From the NCBI GenBank assembly GCA_039519185.1, contig CM076846.1, positions 181,893,068 through 181,957,067 of the forward strand: a stretch of DNA of 64,000 nt, given 5' to 3'. Under the pieces are notes generated by a model. The model searched no databases, had not been told where the DNA came from, and saw nothing but the letters and a program-made list of their open reading frames with translations. This DNA comes from Astragalus membranaceus (Eukaryota; Streptophyta; Magnoliopsida; Fabales; Fabaceae). Below, one piece after another: positions 53,790-62,611 of this stretch (positions are counted from its first letter, which is position 1; every line of letters starts with the position of its first letter). Both the position numbers and the translations under genes were made by a program.

Positions 53790-53852
53790 TAAGGTGGCTC
53801 AGTGGTTAGGGGGTGTGTGTGTGAGTGGCTGGTCACAGGTTCAACACCCACT
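53790..53852 (+). other. tRNA-like Pol III boxes in right TIR
   Basis: GTGGCTCAGTGGTTAG (box A-like) and GGTTCAACACC (box B-like) about 30 bases apart, as in a tRNA gene or a tRNA-derived SINE head. The rest does not fold as a full tRNA, so it is a relic or internal promoter. Confidence 0.5.
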
Positions 53853-54907
53853 ATAGCCATTTTGAAGATTTATTTTGATTTAACAACAGTGCCACGTGGC
53901 AGCCATCCATTGGTTGCTGACGTGGCACTGTTGACCAGGATGCTGACGTGGCAGTCAGTGCCACGTGTCACAGAGGCCCAATAATATGGTGACACGTGGC
54001 AAGGGGGTAACTGGATAATGTTAATTTTACAGTTTTTAACAGAAAATTTAACGGCAGGGGGGTAACTGGATAAAATTATATTTTGCAAGGTTTGTTTTAA
54101 ACGTTTTTTTTTGCGGGGGGGTAACTGGATAATGGGTATATTTGCAGGGGGTAAAAAGTATTTAAACCTATTTTATTTTGATGTATGTTTTCATTTGAGT
54201 TAGAAGAGAAATTTGAAAATAGAGTAGTGTTATTCTATTTTGAGAAATAGAATAATTGTGCTAGTTGATGATTTGTCCCCAAGTAATGTGATTCCTGATA
54301 TGGTGGGCTGATTTTAAATGTAGATTCAAACTCATATATTGGGGCGTTTGCTTTTCCCACACCCCCTCCTACTCGAAACACACCCCATAAGGGTGTGAAA
54401 TGACCAAAAGGCCAGGCCAAACCTCTTTTTTTTCACGAATTTTCACCTGTTCGAACACGGGCCTTCGAACAGGTTTGCAGGCGGCCATTCGCGTGTGTTA
54501 AATATGGGGACACACCCTCTTGGGTGTTTTTCACCTGTTCGAATGAGGTCATGCGAACAGGTTCGAATGTGGTCATGCGAATATGTTCGCATGAGGCTGT
54601 TCGAACCAGTGTTGCAGAGCGACAGATATTGGACGTCTCAGATTCCACCGACAGTTTTGATCAACGGCTTACAATCAGTCAAATGTGTGTCAGATAAAGG
54701 AGTGGATGTCAATCCCTTTGGAAAATGTGTCTGAACGGATAGAATTTAAACGACTCAGATTTGTGATCTAAAAATGAAATCAACGGCTGACATTTCACCA
54801 TGCCTATTATAAAAGGGGGTTCACATCCTCAGACCTTCTTCACCAAACCCTAATCTGCTTCTTCACCAAAACCTACTCTCCCTCTTGACGGCTACAACCA
54901 AGCTGAA

Positions 54908-55333
54908 ATGGAATGGCAATTGTGCCCAACCCAGTACTCAAACGACAAATTCCTAACGGCCCTTCATCACCATGGGACTGTCACCACCGACGAACATGGT
55001 GTTGTGTTTCGTTGTCCTAACCATGTATTCTGCAGGATGAGTAAGGACATCACCTTCGCCCAACTGAAGGAAAAGGCTGAGAGGAAGATTCGTCCAGAGG
55101 GAGCGTGGCGTAAAGACGTGGAGCGTATACGTTACCGAAAGTACAACCGTCTCGATTACGGGACTGGCTATTTTACAGTTATGGAGATCCGCAACGATGA
55201 CGACGTTGGGACCATGATGGAATATCATGCTACACTTCCGATGGGGCGACAAGTCTTAGAGTTGTACGTGGACACAATACGCACTCCAGAAGAGGTCATT
55301 TATCTTCTGGAACAGGGACTACCGAAACACTAG
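54908..55333 (+). CDS. 141-aa ORF resembling the N-terminal domain of Mutator-like transposases
   Basis: ATG at 54908 (AAGCTGAAATGG context), stop at 55333. The order of features (GVVFRCPNHVFCRM, ITFAQLKEKAERKI, then RIRYRKYN, MEIRNDDDVGTMMEYH, LELYVDT) resembles the PB1-like/DUF N-terminal domain that precedes MULE transposases. There is no DDE core, zinc finger or membrane segment. It sits in the centre of the TIR element, after about 65 bp of likely leader beginning 'aaaccctaatctgcttcttc'. It is intact, while the copy at 51122 is broken. It could be a stand-alone transposon accessory protein or a remnant. Confidence 0.5.
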   Translation: MEWQLCPTQYSNDKFLTALHHHGTVTTDEHGVVFRCPNHVFCRMSKDITFAQLKEKAERKIRPEGAWRKDVERIRYRKYNRLDYGTGYFTVMEIRNDDDVGTMMEYHATLPMGRQVLELYVDTIRTPEEVIYLLEQGLPKH

Positions 55334-55536
55334 TTTTAGTTAGTTGTTTGCTTATGTTGGTTTTATGTCTTTCGTATTTCATGTCTTTCGTATTTCATGT
55401 ATGGTTATGGTTTGTAATAAAAAGGCAATAAATTTGCGCCAAATTAAGTAGATGACATCAGAAAAATACTTAATAATATAAAAAGTAGTTAAATTATACA
55501 AAAGTTCCAAACAAATATCCCCCCTAAGACATCATC

Positions 55537-55995
55537 CTACTGGGTGTTGCGCCCCCTCCTCTGATACACATTGACGATCCTCCTCCTAAACCTACGGAAG
55601 GGGTTGAGCAACCTCTTGATGCGCTGAAAGACGCTCCTGGTTGGCTCTGGGACATTATCATTGATGGTCCCATCCATCTCATCCACCATATCCAGGAGCT
55701 CTGGCAGCATCTGTCAAACAAATAACATAACATTATTTAAATAAGTAGCCCTAGGAGTCTGTTCAGCGGCATCTTGGGGAAAACCAAGTCCTATGAGAGG
55801 GAACAACCCCGATAGGATAAGAGTCTCCCTGATCCTAGCATGGACCACAAGGTTAACCGGTCCATGTGGAATCGTAGTTATGTCCGGCCGAACCTGCATT
55901 GACAAATGACACAGGCACAATAAGCCAATATGTTCAACAAAATAAGAAACAATTAAGCAACATAACCAGCAAAATAACAGAAACAATACTGTCAC
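55537..55995 (-). pseudogene. Minus-strand ORF pair, possible plant mobile domain (PMD) relic
   Basis: Convergent with the 141-aa ORF. The frame 55714-55995 contains HARIRETLILSGLFPLIGLGF, which has the spacing of the start of plant mobile domain proteins. A TGA at 55714-55716 then interrupts the same frame, which goes on to 55537 as MLPELLDMVDEMDG and a basic end (RRFRRRIVNVYQRRG). The TGA lies in TTTGTTTGACAG, a good splice acceptor, so an intron may remove it. Family assignment is weak. Confidence 0.35.
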
Positions 55996-56608
55996 ACCTG
56001 TTCGAACAGCATCATTCGCACCTGTTCGAACAGAATCATTCGCACCTGTTCGAACAACCCCATTCGAACAGGTGTTCGCATGGCCTCATTCGAACGGTGT
56101 TCGCATGACCTCATTTGAACACCTTCGTTTTCACGTGTTCGCATGAGGTCATGCGAACATAGCAGATGCACAGAAAAAAAAAACCCAAATGTACAGAAGG
56201 GAGAGAGGGTTACCTGAATGAAAATGGAACGATTAGAGAGAGTGAGAGGAGGCGAACAAAACCCAGGTGGTCTTGAGGGTGTTTGTGGAGAAGATTGAGT
56301 GGGAGATTGGGTGAGATTGAGTGAGTTGTGAGAAGTTGAGTGAGAGGGAGAGTGAAAGATAGGGTTCGAATGAGAGGGAGAGTGAAAGGGAAAATGAGAG
56401 GAGTGAGGGGTGTGAGGGTGTGAGTGTGTGTGTGTGTGTTTTTTTAAGTTGAGGGTATTTTAGGGTTTTTAGAAGTTAGGGGGTGTGAAAGAGTAGGAGG
56501 GGGTGTGGGGAAAGTAATGGCCTATATTGGTGGGCTAATTCAATTCCTGATACGGTGGGCTAATTATTTGTGATTTTTATTGGGCTGATTTATACCTTTA
56601 TAAATCAA

Positions 56609-57077
56609 GGAGTTTGCTTTCCCCACACCCCCTCCTACTCCTCGCACACCCCCCAACTTATTTTTCCCCAAAATGACCTCGCGTGGGACGCTCGTGTAAC
56701 ACGGGTTAAGTGACTGTTCGAACGAGGTTATGCGAACCAGTTCGAACGACATTGTGCGTGTTAAGGAATTGGTACTGTTCGCATGACATCGTTCGAACCT
56801 GTTCGAATAATGTCATCCGTGTTAAGAAATATTGTTAACTGATGGTGTGAGGGTGTGTTTTGGCTGCCTCGAATGGCTTTATTCGAACGTGTTCGAATGG
56901 GTGCGTTCGAACAGGCGTTCGAATGGCCACATGCGAACCACTGTTATGCAGAAACAAACTAAATAAATCAGCACACAGTTTTGGTGATTTCAAAATATAA
57001 ACATAACTTTAACATTATGTACCAAAATTATACAACATTGTGTACCAAAATTATAAACCTAACTTAACATTGACTAC
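56609..57077. mobile_element. Left part of a third family copy, cut by the Ogre-like element
   Basis: Begins GGAGTTTGCTTTCCCCACAC, matching the TIR at 54343, followed by TTCGAA/GCGAAC arrays (56715-56940). It ends where the Ogre-like LTR begins (57078). Its right end would lie beyond the window. Confidence 0.7.
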
Positions 57078-57339
57078 TGTCATACCCCAATTTTGTCCGG
57101 CTTAGGTCAAAACCCTAATTCTCTCCACAAAAAATAAAAATAAATTATGCACTGCATTTTGAATCCTAGAAACCGCTCCAAAGTTTTTGGAATCATTTTT
57201 AGGGATAGAATGCACTTTTTAAGAAACTAGGGTTTTGAAAATACGTTACGCATGCATGGCAAGCTTTGAAAAATATTTTATGCATGTATGGCAAGGACCT
57301 AAAAGCATTTTTTTTGGAAAACAAGAATTGATTTCTAAG

Positions 57340-57770
57340 CCAAGAATCGATTTATAGTATGTTGCATAGGTCTTGAAAATCGATTTTTAAGCTCTTCCAT
57401 AGGCCATGAATCGATTCCTCATTGCTTTAACTAAACATGGAATCGATTTTCACCTATTATATATGTCCTGAAAATCGATTTCCCTCTCCTTTCATAGGCC
57501 TTGAAATCGATTTTCAGGCCATTTTAAAGAGGTGAAAATCGATTCCTCCTTTTTCCATAGGCCATACAATCGATTCCCATCATTTCCAAAAATAAAGAAT
57601 CGATTCCTACATGTTTCCAAAGACCACAGAATCGATTTTCAGGATCTCCAAATGTCCTGAAAATCGATTCCTACCATTTTCCATAGGCCATATAATCGAT
57701 TCTTGTCATTTCAAAAAATAAAGAATCGATTCCTGCACATTTCCAAAGGCTCAAATAATCGATTCATCCT
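57340..57770. promoter_or_regulatory. Cluster of AATCGATT sites upstream of the TATA box
   Basis: About 14 copies of AATCGATT or GAATCGATTC variants spaced roughly 25-35 bp, ending about 45 bp before the TATA box. Placement suggests protein-binding sites in U3, but this is inferred from position only. Confidence 0.6.
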
Positions 57771-57811
57771 TGCCATAAATGTTTTAAAAAATTTTTTACG
57801 CTCTCTAAGCC

Positions 57812-57819
57812 TATAAATA
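57812..57819 (+). promoter_or_regulatory. TATA box of the Ogre-like LTR
   Basis: TATAAATA in context 'agcctataaataggcagcc'. Transcription would start roughly 25-35 bp downstream (about 57840-57850), which places all hairpin modules in the RNA. Confidence 0.75.
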
Positions 57820-58299
57820 GGCAGCCTCAAATCACATTTAGGAGGCACACATCTCACGGAGAGGAGATCTCACAGGACAGGGAAAAACTTCACGAGGTCA
57901 GAAAAACAGACACAGCTCACAAGATCAGAGAGAAGAATTGCTACACACATTTTTTTAAGATCTGAGAAGAATTGCTCCAGAAACATTTTCACAAGATCTG
58001 GGAAGACAACTCTCGCAAATCTCATTTTCCAGTTCTCCGCTTCATTTTTGTTCTTCAGATCTGTAATATCTGCCTTCATCAGAGGTATTTCTGTTTTTAT
58101 ATTTGTTAAAATTCAATCATTCTGATCCATGCCAAAATTGCCCTATGTGATTTAATTTAGCTGTAGTGTCCTTGTTGATGATGAACCACATGATTCCCAC
58201 TTATGCCTAGTGCATCATTTTCTAAGTGGTGAAGATGGTCTCAGATGATTCAACCTTTCCTTTCAAACCCTTTCAAAAAGAAAACATTCTTTTTCAGAA

Positions 58300-58351
58300 C
58301 TACGTCGCTTTGATTCCCGTTCGGGATACGTAGGAGCGAGCCACGTTCTCG
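58300..58351 (+). ncRNA. Composite hairpin A/B, copy 1
   Basis: Hairpin A: outer CTACGT (58300-58305) with ACGTAG (58328-58333), inner TCCCG/CGGGA. Hairpin B: CGAG-CCACGTT-CTCG, then TCAAG. Same layout as copies at 59640, 59977 and 61623. Confidence 0.65.
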
Positions 58352-58445
58352 TCAAGCGCAACAAATAAAAGTTCTTTTCATCCCCATAAACAAATTATTT
58401 TCATAAAAACAAACAAAAAGAATCATTTTCCAACCCATTGTTGCT

Positions 58446-58709
58446 AATAGCTCATCAGAGCCTCTGTTCGTTTAGCTATTGGCGACAATGTCTTTTTCTC
58501 ATAAGAATAATAAACGATGGTCCATCATAACCTTTGTTAGTTTGATCATTGTGCAAATCAATCTTTTTCGAAAATCACTTTCAAAAAGATAATAAAAACG
58601 AGTTGTTATCAATAGTCCATCAGAACCTTTGTTCGTTTGACTAGCGGTACAACTCTCTCTTTTTGAGTATTTAGTAGTGATTCATCATAGCCTCTGCTAG
58701 TTTAATCAT
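58446..58709 (+). ncRNA. Four C-type hairpins in tandem
   Basis: Each has outer stem, CATCA, 4-bp inner stem, CYYT loop, inner stem, GTTT, outer stem. Outer/inner stems: 58446-58480 AATAGCT/AGCTATT and GAGC/GTTC; 58517-58549 ATGGTC/GATCAT and TAAC/GTTA; 58613-58643 TAGTC/GACTA and GAAC/GTTC; 58678-58708 TGATT/AATCA and TAGC/GCTA. Confidence 0.7.
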
Positions 58710-59484
58710 TTGCTAATGCTCGTCCTATTTCAAAAAACTCACTAAAAAATATAAAAACCCAAAAACATTTTACCACTTTCTTACCTAAACCTTTTACCAA
58801 AGCATTTTCACCCTCATGCATCTTCATCCATCCCTATTTATGCGACACTCTCATGCATTCTCAAGTATTTATGCCTTGCATAATAAACGTAATCATACTC
58901 AAATGCTCATGCATTCTTGTATGCTCATGCATCCTCTTGTCTACTCATTCATGCATTCATTCTTGTATGCTCATGCATTCACATGCTTGCCAAATCATGC
59001 ATCATTGCTCACATGTTCATTCACCTAACCTAGAATACTCTATGCCTATGATCAATTGTATTCCTTTGTTCTTGATGCCATTTGAATGTCTTGACTTAAT
59101 TGTGCACAAACCCTTTTACACAATCATGTGCCCTTATAAGGCTACCAACATGTGTAGCATAGAGGCATATGTGCCCCTCTTGAGATTGCTTCCAACTTGT
59201 GTAGCAATTCTCCTTCACACACAAACACAATTGTTTTGAGAACTTTGTCTTGCACCTTTAACAATTAAATCTCTTGATTATATTGGCATGCTTAATCTTA
59301 GTTGATGATCAACATGTTCATGATTGCTTGATTAGTTGAATATGTTTGAACTTCATTCATTCATTTTTCATTTGGTTTTGGACATAGATTTCGATTGAAA
59401 ATGATTTATTTATTTTCTAAAAACTCTTTTCCAAACCAATTAATTTTCAAAGCATTTTCAATAAACAAAAATAAGCAAGTAGTG

Positions 59485-59586
59485 GAGGTCACCCATAACC
59501 TTTGTTAGTTTGATCTCTATGAACGCTCTTCAATTTCACATGAGTACTCAGCGATGATTACCCATAACCTTTGTTAGTTTAATCAT
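59485..59586 (+). ncRNA. Two C-type hairpins (ACCCA variant)
   Basis: 59485-59517: GAGGTC/GATCTC outer, TAAC/GTTA inner. 59554-59586: ATGATT/AATCAT outer, TAAC/GTTA inner. Both have ACCCA in place of CATCA and keep GTTT and the CTTT loop. Confidence 0.65.
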
Positions 59587-59639
59587 TCGCTAATGCTCGT
59601 CCTACTTCGAAAACCTTTTCAAAACTAAAGAAACTAGAA

Positions 59640-59695
59640 CTACGTCGCCTTTGATTCTCCACCGGGAGATACGTAGGAGCAGGGCCACGCCCCTG
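59640..59695 (+). ncRNA. Composite hairpin A/B, copy 2
   Basis: Outer CTACGT/ACGTAG, inner TCTCC/GGAGA, hairpin B CAGGG-CCACGC-CCCTG, then TCAAG. Confidence 0.65.
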
Positions 59696-59976
59696 TCAAG
59701 TGCAAAAATAAACAATTTCTAAATTAAAAAATACAAACACATCTCTTTCATAAAACAAAAATCAAAAATCTTGTTTTCAAAGTAGGGGATTAAGTCGGTC
59801 GTCCGGCCGGGTTAACCATCGTTTTAGGATAAGTGAACTGTGGTCCTTCAGAGCCCCAGTGCTCCTTCAGACCCCCAGTGGTCCTTCAGACCCCCAGTGG
59901 TCCTTCAATACAGATCACACAATTCTAAAACCCCTATATTAAAAAACACCAACACACAAACATTTTCTACCAAGAA

Positions 59977-60035
59977 CTACGTAGCTTTGAATTCTCCATC
60001 GCACCGGGAGATACGTAGGAGCGGGCCATGTCCCG
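59977..60035 (+). ncRNA. Composite hairpin A/B, copy 3
   Basis: Outer CTACGT/ACGTAG, inner TCTCC/GGAGA with a longer loop, hairpin B CGGG-CCATGT-CCCG, then TCAAG. Confidence 0.65.
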
Positions 60036-60193
60036 TCAAGCACTTTTTTCTAAAAAACCTTTTCCCCCCCTTTTTCACCAAAAATAATATTTTCATTAAA
60101 AGTTTTCCCATTCATCTCCAAATAAGAAATAAATAGGCAAATCTAGGTATTTTTCAAATCAAACGTTAAAACCACACATTTAATTAGAGGTTC

Positions 60194-60241
60194 CCTTTCG
60201 GTAGAAAGGACGTGCGCGGTGCTAACACCTTCCTCGCACGT
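60194..60241 (+). ncRNA. Two adjacent hairpins near the LTR 3' end
   Basis: CCTTTC-GGTA-GAAAGG (60194-60209), directly followed by ACGTGCG...CGCACGT (60210-60241), which encloses GGTG-CTAA-CACC. Single copy. About 165 nt before the PBS. Confidence 0.6.
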
Positions 60242-60407
60242 AATCGACCCCCGAACCTATATCTCTAGTTTTCAAAGACCATCCGCCTTGTCCAAAAGAC
60301 CCTTTTTCAATGTTTTGGTCTTAAAATTAAAATATTGGTGGCGGCTCCATAATTTTTCCACGTTGTACATAGAGAATCCCAAGGGGGATTTTTCGGGGTG
60401 CAACAGC

Positions 60408-60425
60408 TGGCGACTTCACTGGGGA
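60408..60425 (+). other. Primer binding site of the Ogre-like element
   Basis: TGGCGACTTCACTGGGGA two bases after the LTR end (60405). It matches the tRNA-Arg type PBS known for Ogre elements, apart from one or two bases. Confidence 0.8.
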
Positions 60426-60959
60426 CATTTTTTTAAAAGACGAGGGTCAAGCCTAACTAATTTAAATGTGTGGTTTAATGTATTGTTGATTTGATTAAGA
60501 CCTTGTTTGCCTTTCTTTCTTATCATTGATTGTAGGCATATGCATTTGTCTTCTTCTTTGTTGTTCCCTATCTCCTCTTCTACTCCTTTTCTCTTATTGC
60601 TTATGCTCATGCATTCTTCCAATCCCCATGTTCCCTTCTTCTTTGCTCCTTTTCTCCAAAGGTAAGTTCATGCATCTCTTCCCCATTCTATCCTGTTCCC
60701 TCTTCTTCGCTCCCTTTCTTGAGGTAAGTAGTGCATTGTTGTTGGCACCCTAGATTAGTTGTATTTAATTGGTATTAAACCCTAGGGTAGACGACATGTT
60801 ATTGCTTTCTATTGTCTGGATTGTCTGGATTTTCATTTGCAGGTGGGGTAGTTTTTTAAGGAAATGCCCTTCGCACACACCACTTGTACCTTGAGGCCAT
60901 ATGATTAGAGAAAGAGACCATAACCCAGGTCTGTTAGGATACCATAGGATGAGTGGATT

Positions 60960-61004
60960 CGAGTAGTGGGAGCCCATCAGGACCTCTGTCCGTTTGGCTA
61001 CTCG
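60960..61004 (+). ncRNA. C-type hairpin in the leader
   Basis: AGCC (60971-60974) pairs GGCT (60996-60999), or CGAGTA with TACTCG as an outer extension. CATCA, inner GGAC/GTCC, loop CTCT and GTTT are present exactly as in the LTR copies. Confidence 0.65.
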
Positions 61005-61622
61005 CGAAAGTTTCAATCAGAGTTGTGCTCTTCCATGATACCTTGTACCTAGCAGTTTGCTGCATTTACAAGGAATTTCGTGAAAGAGACAGTGGCTCTG
61101 ATGACCTTTGTGAGGGTGTGAATAGAGCCACATGAGAAGATTACCCCTAAAATGCCTTAGATCATAGGTTTCTTCCCTTTTAGGTCACAAGGGCTTTCCA
61201 AATTGTGTGCTGCATTGTTGCATTCAGTTCAATCAATTTTTCCTTCAAAATTTTCGAAAATTAAAAAAAGATATGCTTTCCCTTTTCAATAAACGCCTAT
61301 ATGAGGGGGCATATAGTGTGAAAATTTTCAAATCACCACCTGTAAATATCCTCTTTCTAAACACAAAAAAAAAGCATCCTTGCATCATCGCATCATTGCA
61401 TCACTGCATCATTGCATCATTTGCATTGTATAAAATTCCAGTTTCGAAAAAAAAAAAAAAAAAAAAAAACGTTCATCTTGCATTCCCTTTCATTACAAAA
61501 AATAATTATCATCTGCATAGCATAAGCATTTCATGTATAATCATGCAAAAAAAATCCTCGTCAAGTTCACCCAAAACATGGCATTCATGCATAAGCATTA
61601 TTTCAAAAAAGACACAGTAGAA

Positions 61623-61680
61623 CTACGTAAGCTTTGATTCCTCATTACAATGGGGATACGTAGGAACGGGTCATACCCCG
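61623..61680 (+). ncRNA. Composite hairpin A/B, copy 4 (leader)
   Basis: Outer CTACGT (61623-61628) with ACGTAG (61658-61663), inner TCCTCAT/ATGGGGA with one wobble, hairpin B CGGG-TCATAC-CCCG, then TCAAG. Confidence 0.65.
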
Positions 61681-62574
61681 TCAAGCACATTTCTCTAAAA
61701 CCTTGTTCCAATAAATCATTTGCATCATACTTGCATTCATTCATTACCTAAAAATAAGAGTTGTGATGAGAAGCGAGACGTTCTTGCAAAACAATCATCC
61801 TTTTTGAAAAAGTTTGTCCTTACTTGGTTGCAAACTCAAGGTGTTCCAAGGCACTCAGTTTTTTTTCAATAGCTCATTTGCATTTCTTTCAAAAGCACTG
61901 CATCCCATCCAATCTATGACAAAAGACTGAAATAGTGTTAACTCTCTGTGAAGCATTCTTCTAATGAGCGTGCATGCTATGAGTACATTCTCTTGTTTGA
62001 GTCCGTTGATTTTCCTCCCTTACCACAGTTTCCCGTCCAAGTCTAGTCCCACCCCGTCCACCCATAAAGTGCATATTCTCCCCATCAGTGCGTATTTGAC
62101 TTTTGGTTCAAGTCCTCCATGCTGGGGCAAGTCTGTGATCAATAATTCCCCTTGATTAATATCATATTCCTTCAGTGCAAGTCTCTCAAAAAAATAATAA
62201 TAATAATAATAATAATATAATAAACAAGAAAACAAGCTCGCTAGGTTGAAAACCCGCAAAGGGCGGCCTAGGCAAAAAAAGAGCGCCCGGTGGATTGAAA
62301 ACTCGCAAAGAGCGGTCCAGGCAAAAATTAGGGCACAAAAAGGAAAAAGAGCAAACACATGAAGATAGATAAGTTATTGTTCTAAAGTTAAGTCTCATAG
62401 AAATAAGCAATCGGGATGAAGTTTGGCCATCTCCTCAAAAACCCCAAAATCCCAGAAAATCCCTTTCCTACCCACCTTGAGCCAAGAAAAACCGAAATCC
62501 AAAAATCACCCTAGACAAAGATCTCCCCAAATAAAAACAAAAACAGTGCATCACTTTTATCAGCTCACCCGAGT

Positions 62575-62611
<37 letters not shown>

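Larger units (their letters stand above)
52321..54168. mobile_element. Long-TIR Mutator-like element, TSD TATTTTATT
   Basis: 1848 bp with perfect 9-bp duplicates TATTTTATT at 52312-52320 and 54169-54177. TIRs begin GGTTTAAATACTTTTTAC and run about 415-460 bp (52321-52736 and 53710-54168). The right TIR has an extra block of about 45 bp (53955-54000) that is itself a near-palindrome (TGCCACGTGTCAC/GTGACACGTGGCA). The centre is simple sequence: 'cattcatcttca' repeats, GAGAGA tracts and no transposase. Long TIRs with a 9-bp duplication fit a non-autonomous Mutator-like or foldback element. Confidence 0.88.
54343..56522. mobile_element. TIR element with subterminal TTCGAA arrays and cargo ORFs
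   Basis: 2180 bp. Terminal inverted repeats of about 32 bp share CCACACCCCCTCCTACTC (54357-54374 and 56491-56508, inverted). Flanks show 8-bp TATATTGG (54335-54342 and 56523-56530), or 9 bp with one mismatch. Both sides carry arrays of TTCGAAC, GCGAAC and 'cacctgttcgaa' (54445-54610 and 55997-56160). The centre has a plus-strand 141-aa ORF and a broken minus-strand ORF. Further copies start at 50629 (decayed) and 56609. Superfamily is uncertain: the 8-bp duplication suggests hAT, the ORF and TIR suggest Mutator-like. Confidence 0.75.
57078..60405 (+). repeat. 5' LTR of the Ogre-like element
   Basis: TGTCATACCCC...GTGCAACA. The U3 part (57340-57770) has about 14 AATCGATT-type sites. A TATA box lies at 57812. 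The downstream part (R-U5) contains repeated stem-loops described separately. Confidence 0.85.

Noticed and set aside
53790..53852. A functional tRNA gene
   Set aside because: Box A and box B are present, but the acceptor and anticodon arms do not pair, and the sequence lies in a transposon arm.
58300..61680. Hammerhead ribozyme, as found in plant retrozymes
   Set aside because: The CUGAUGA and GAAA core segments are not present in the required order in any of the modules.
62020..62410. Two overlapping minus-strand ORFs
   Set aside because: They run through ATA repeats in the Ogre leader and show no domain.
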